Positions 62,758 to 64,000 of a DNA stretch of 64,000 bases are shown in pieces; the stretch's first letter is position 1, and every line of letters begins with the position of its first letter. The notes under the pieces were generated by a model. That model did not search any database, was not told the DNA's origin, and saw only the letters and a list, made by a program, of their open reading frames with translations. The DNA comes from Anodontia alba. Lineage: Eukaryota > Mollusca > Bivalvia > Lucinida > Lucinidae. The stretch spans positions 38,811,557 through 38,875,556 of the forward strand of contig OZ024825.1 in the NCBI GenBank assembly GCA_964016985.1, written 5' to 3'. The translations under genes and the position numbers were made by a program.

Positions 62758-64000
62758 TTGAGGGATAGCAATTATCGGCCAATCTCTATTCTCCCGACGA
62801 TATCAAAACTAATTGAAAAATGGATTGATAATCAATTTATGACATATTTGAATACTTATACTTTGCTTCATAAATCTCAAAGTGGTTTTCGTCCTAAACA
62901 TTCTACAGAATCTGCACTTACTCTTATGGTTGATTCCTGGTTAAAAGCCATTAATGACGGAAAACTTATCGGTTGTGTTTTGGTAGATTTCCGAAAGGCA
63001 TTCGATCTGGTCGACCATAAAATTCTACTGAAAAAATTGCAGTGTTACAAGTGTAGTAAAAATTGTCTAAAATGGTTCGAGTCCTACCTAACAAACAGAA
63101 CGCAACGCGTTTCATTAAATAATAATGTATCTGAACGTGAACATGTAACATGTGGTGTTCCTCAAGGTTCTATATTAGGACCTTTATTATTCTTACTTTT
63201 TATTAATGATTTGCCATTAGTGTTAAAGAGCTCAGCAAATGTTGACCTATATGCTGATGACACCACTATTTATGATGTGCAATGTAATACAGATCAGCTT
63301 GAATCCAATCTACTATTTTCATTAAATGCACTTCATGTTTGGTGTAGACAAAATGGCATGGTTTTAAATACCGAGAAAACAAATGTTATGTTGATTACTA
63401 GCAGACAGAGAAGAAGCAACTTACAAAATCCCAATTTATCTCTGAGATACAATGAAATTGACATTAAATGACAACTAGCAGCAAAATACTGGGTGTACAA
63501 GTTGATGAAAATTTGTTGTGGAATAATCAGCTTCTCCACGTTTCCAAAAAGGTATCTTCTTATTTATGGCTACTTGGCAAAATACGGCAGTATTTATCCA
63601 AAGAGCATAGACTGTTATTTTATAATGCTTACATTAAGCCGCATCTAGAGTACTGCAGTACGGTTTGGTCTAATACGTCGAATAGCAATATAAGTAAAAT
63701 AAATACATTACAAAGACGGGCTTGTAAATTAATCCTGTCGCAAACGTATAATGGTTTTCATGAAGCGCTTCAAAGGTTAGTTATTCTGTCATTTGATCAA
63801 ACTGTATATCTTAACAAAGCTAAAATTATGTACAAAATTTATAACAATTTGGCATCAACCTATTTACAGGAGTTATTCCAAATGCGCGATGTGAATCTCG
63901 ATAATACTGCGTCTAATTTAAGATCTGTGACTCACAAGAATTACTTATTGCCACAACCAAAATGCAATTTATTCAAAGGTATTTTATCATACTCAGGCGT
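62758..64000 (+). mobile_element. Jockey-type non-LTR retrotransposon, 5'-truncated, frameshifted, runs off the window
   Basis: The reading starts inside the reverse transcriptase: SNYRPISILPTISKLIEKW, QSGFRPKHSTESALTLMVD, VDFRKAFDLVDHKILLKKL, HVTCGVPQGSILGPLLFLL-FINDLP and YADDTTIY (the catalytic YADD). A stop at 63469-63471 is followed in another frame by SKILGVQVDENLLWNN, LFYNAYIKPHLEYCSTVW and LQRRACKLIL, so one frameshift separates the parts. The endonuclease is missing, so this copy cannot move. Confidence 0.92.

Overview
The window is animal nuclear DNA. It has split genes with phase-consistent GT-AG introns, tRNA-derived SINEs, LINE and Tc1 fossils, and a very dense load of small palindromic (MITE-like) repeats. 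Repeat style, AT-rich base composition and the PAN/Apple-domain gene suggest a mollusc, most likely a bivalve; this is inference, and no species can be read from the sequence.

Three protein-coding loci can be supported. (1) Plus strand, about 2163-16061: a chain of up to seven exons coding a lysine- and glutamate-rich, largely helical protein that I do not recognise. Five exons have good splice sites and matching phases; two (5407-5657, 7154-7359) are weaker. The 5' end lies outside the window or was not found. Two exons each read better if one base of a four-base homopolymer is ignored. (2) Minus strand, 22009-22443: an intact single-exon profilin-like protein. (3) Minus strand, 61685 down to 27986: fifteen consecutive exons, every junction in phase, giving about 766 residues without an N-terminus. 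The product is a single-pass membrane protein: a secreted-type region resembling the uncharacterised LolA-like family of animals, four PAN/Apple domains, a short Gln-rich stalk, one transmembrane helix and a cytoplasmic tail. Its first exons lie beyond the right edge.

The rest is mostly repeats. The main families are: a roughly 280-bp hairpin MITE with 16 copies (called Hp280 here); several families bounded by TTAA (piggyBac-type); several bounded by TA with CAGT ends (pogo/Tigger-type); a two-hairpin family with a CGAAGACTCAGATCAG core; tRNA SINEs; a SINE-like family retaining an open frame; a Tc1 fossil at 18811-20380; LINE fossils at 3943-4260, 25460-26300 and 35726-36125; and a 5'-truncated jockey-type LINE running off the right edge from 62758. 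There is also a roughly 130-bp satellite (14205-15640) and several microsatellites.

The most striking pattern is how closely repeats abut exons. TTAA elements begin 7, 9 and 16 bases inside three introns and 16 bases before one acceptor. The gene's stop codon overlaps the TTAA-like end of another element. A minisatellite made of the donor sequence itself follows one exon. Several families with different ends share the same central palindrome, so cores and termini look modular.
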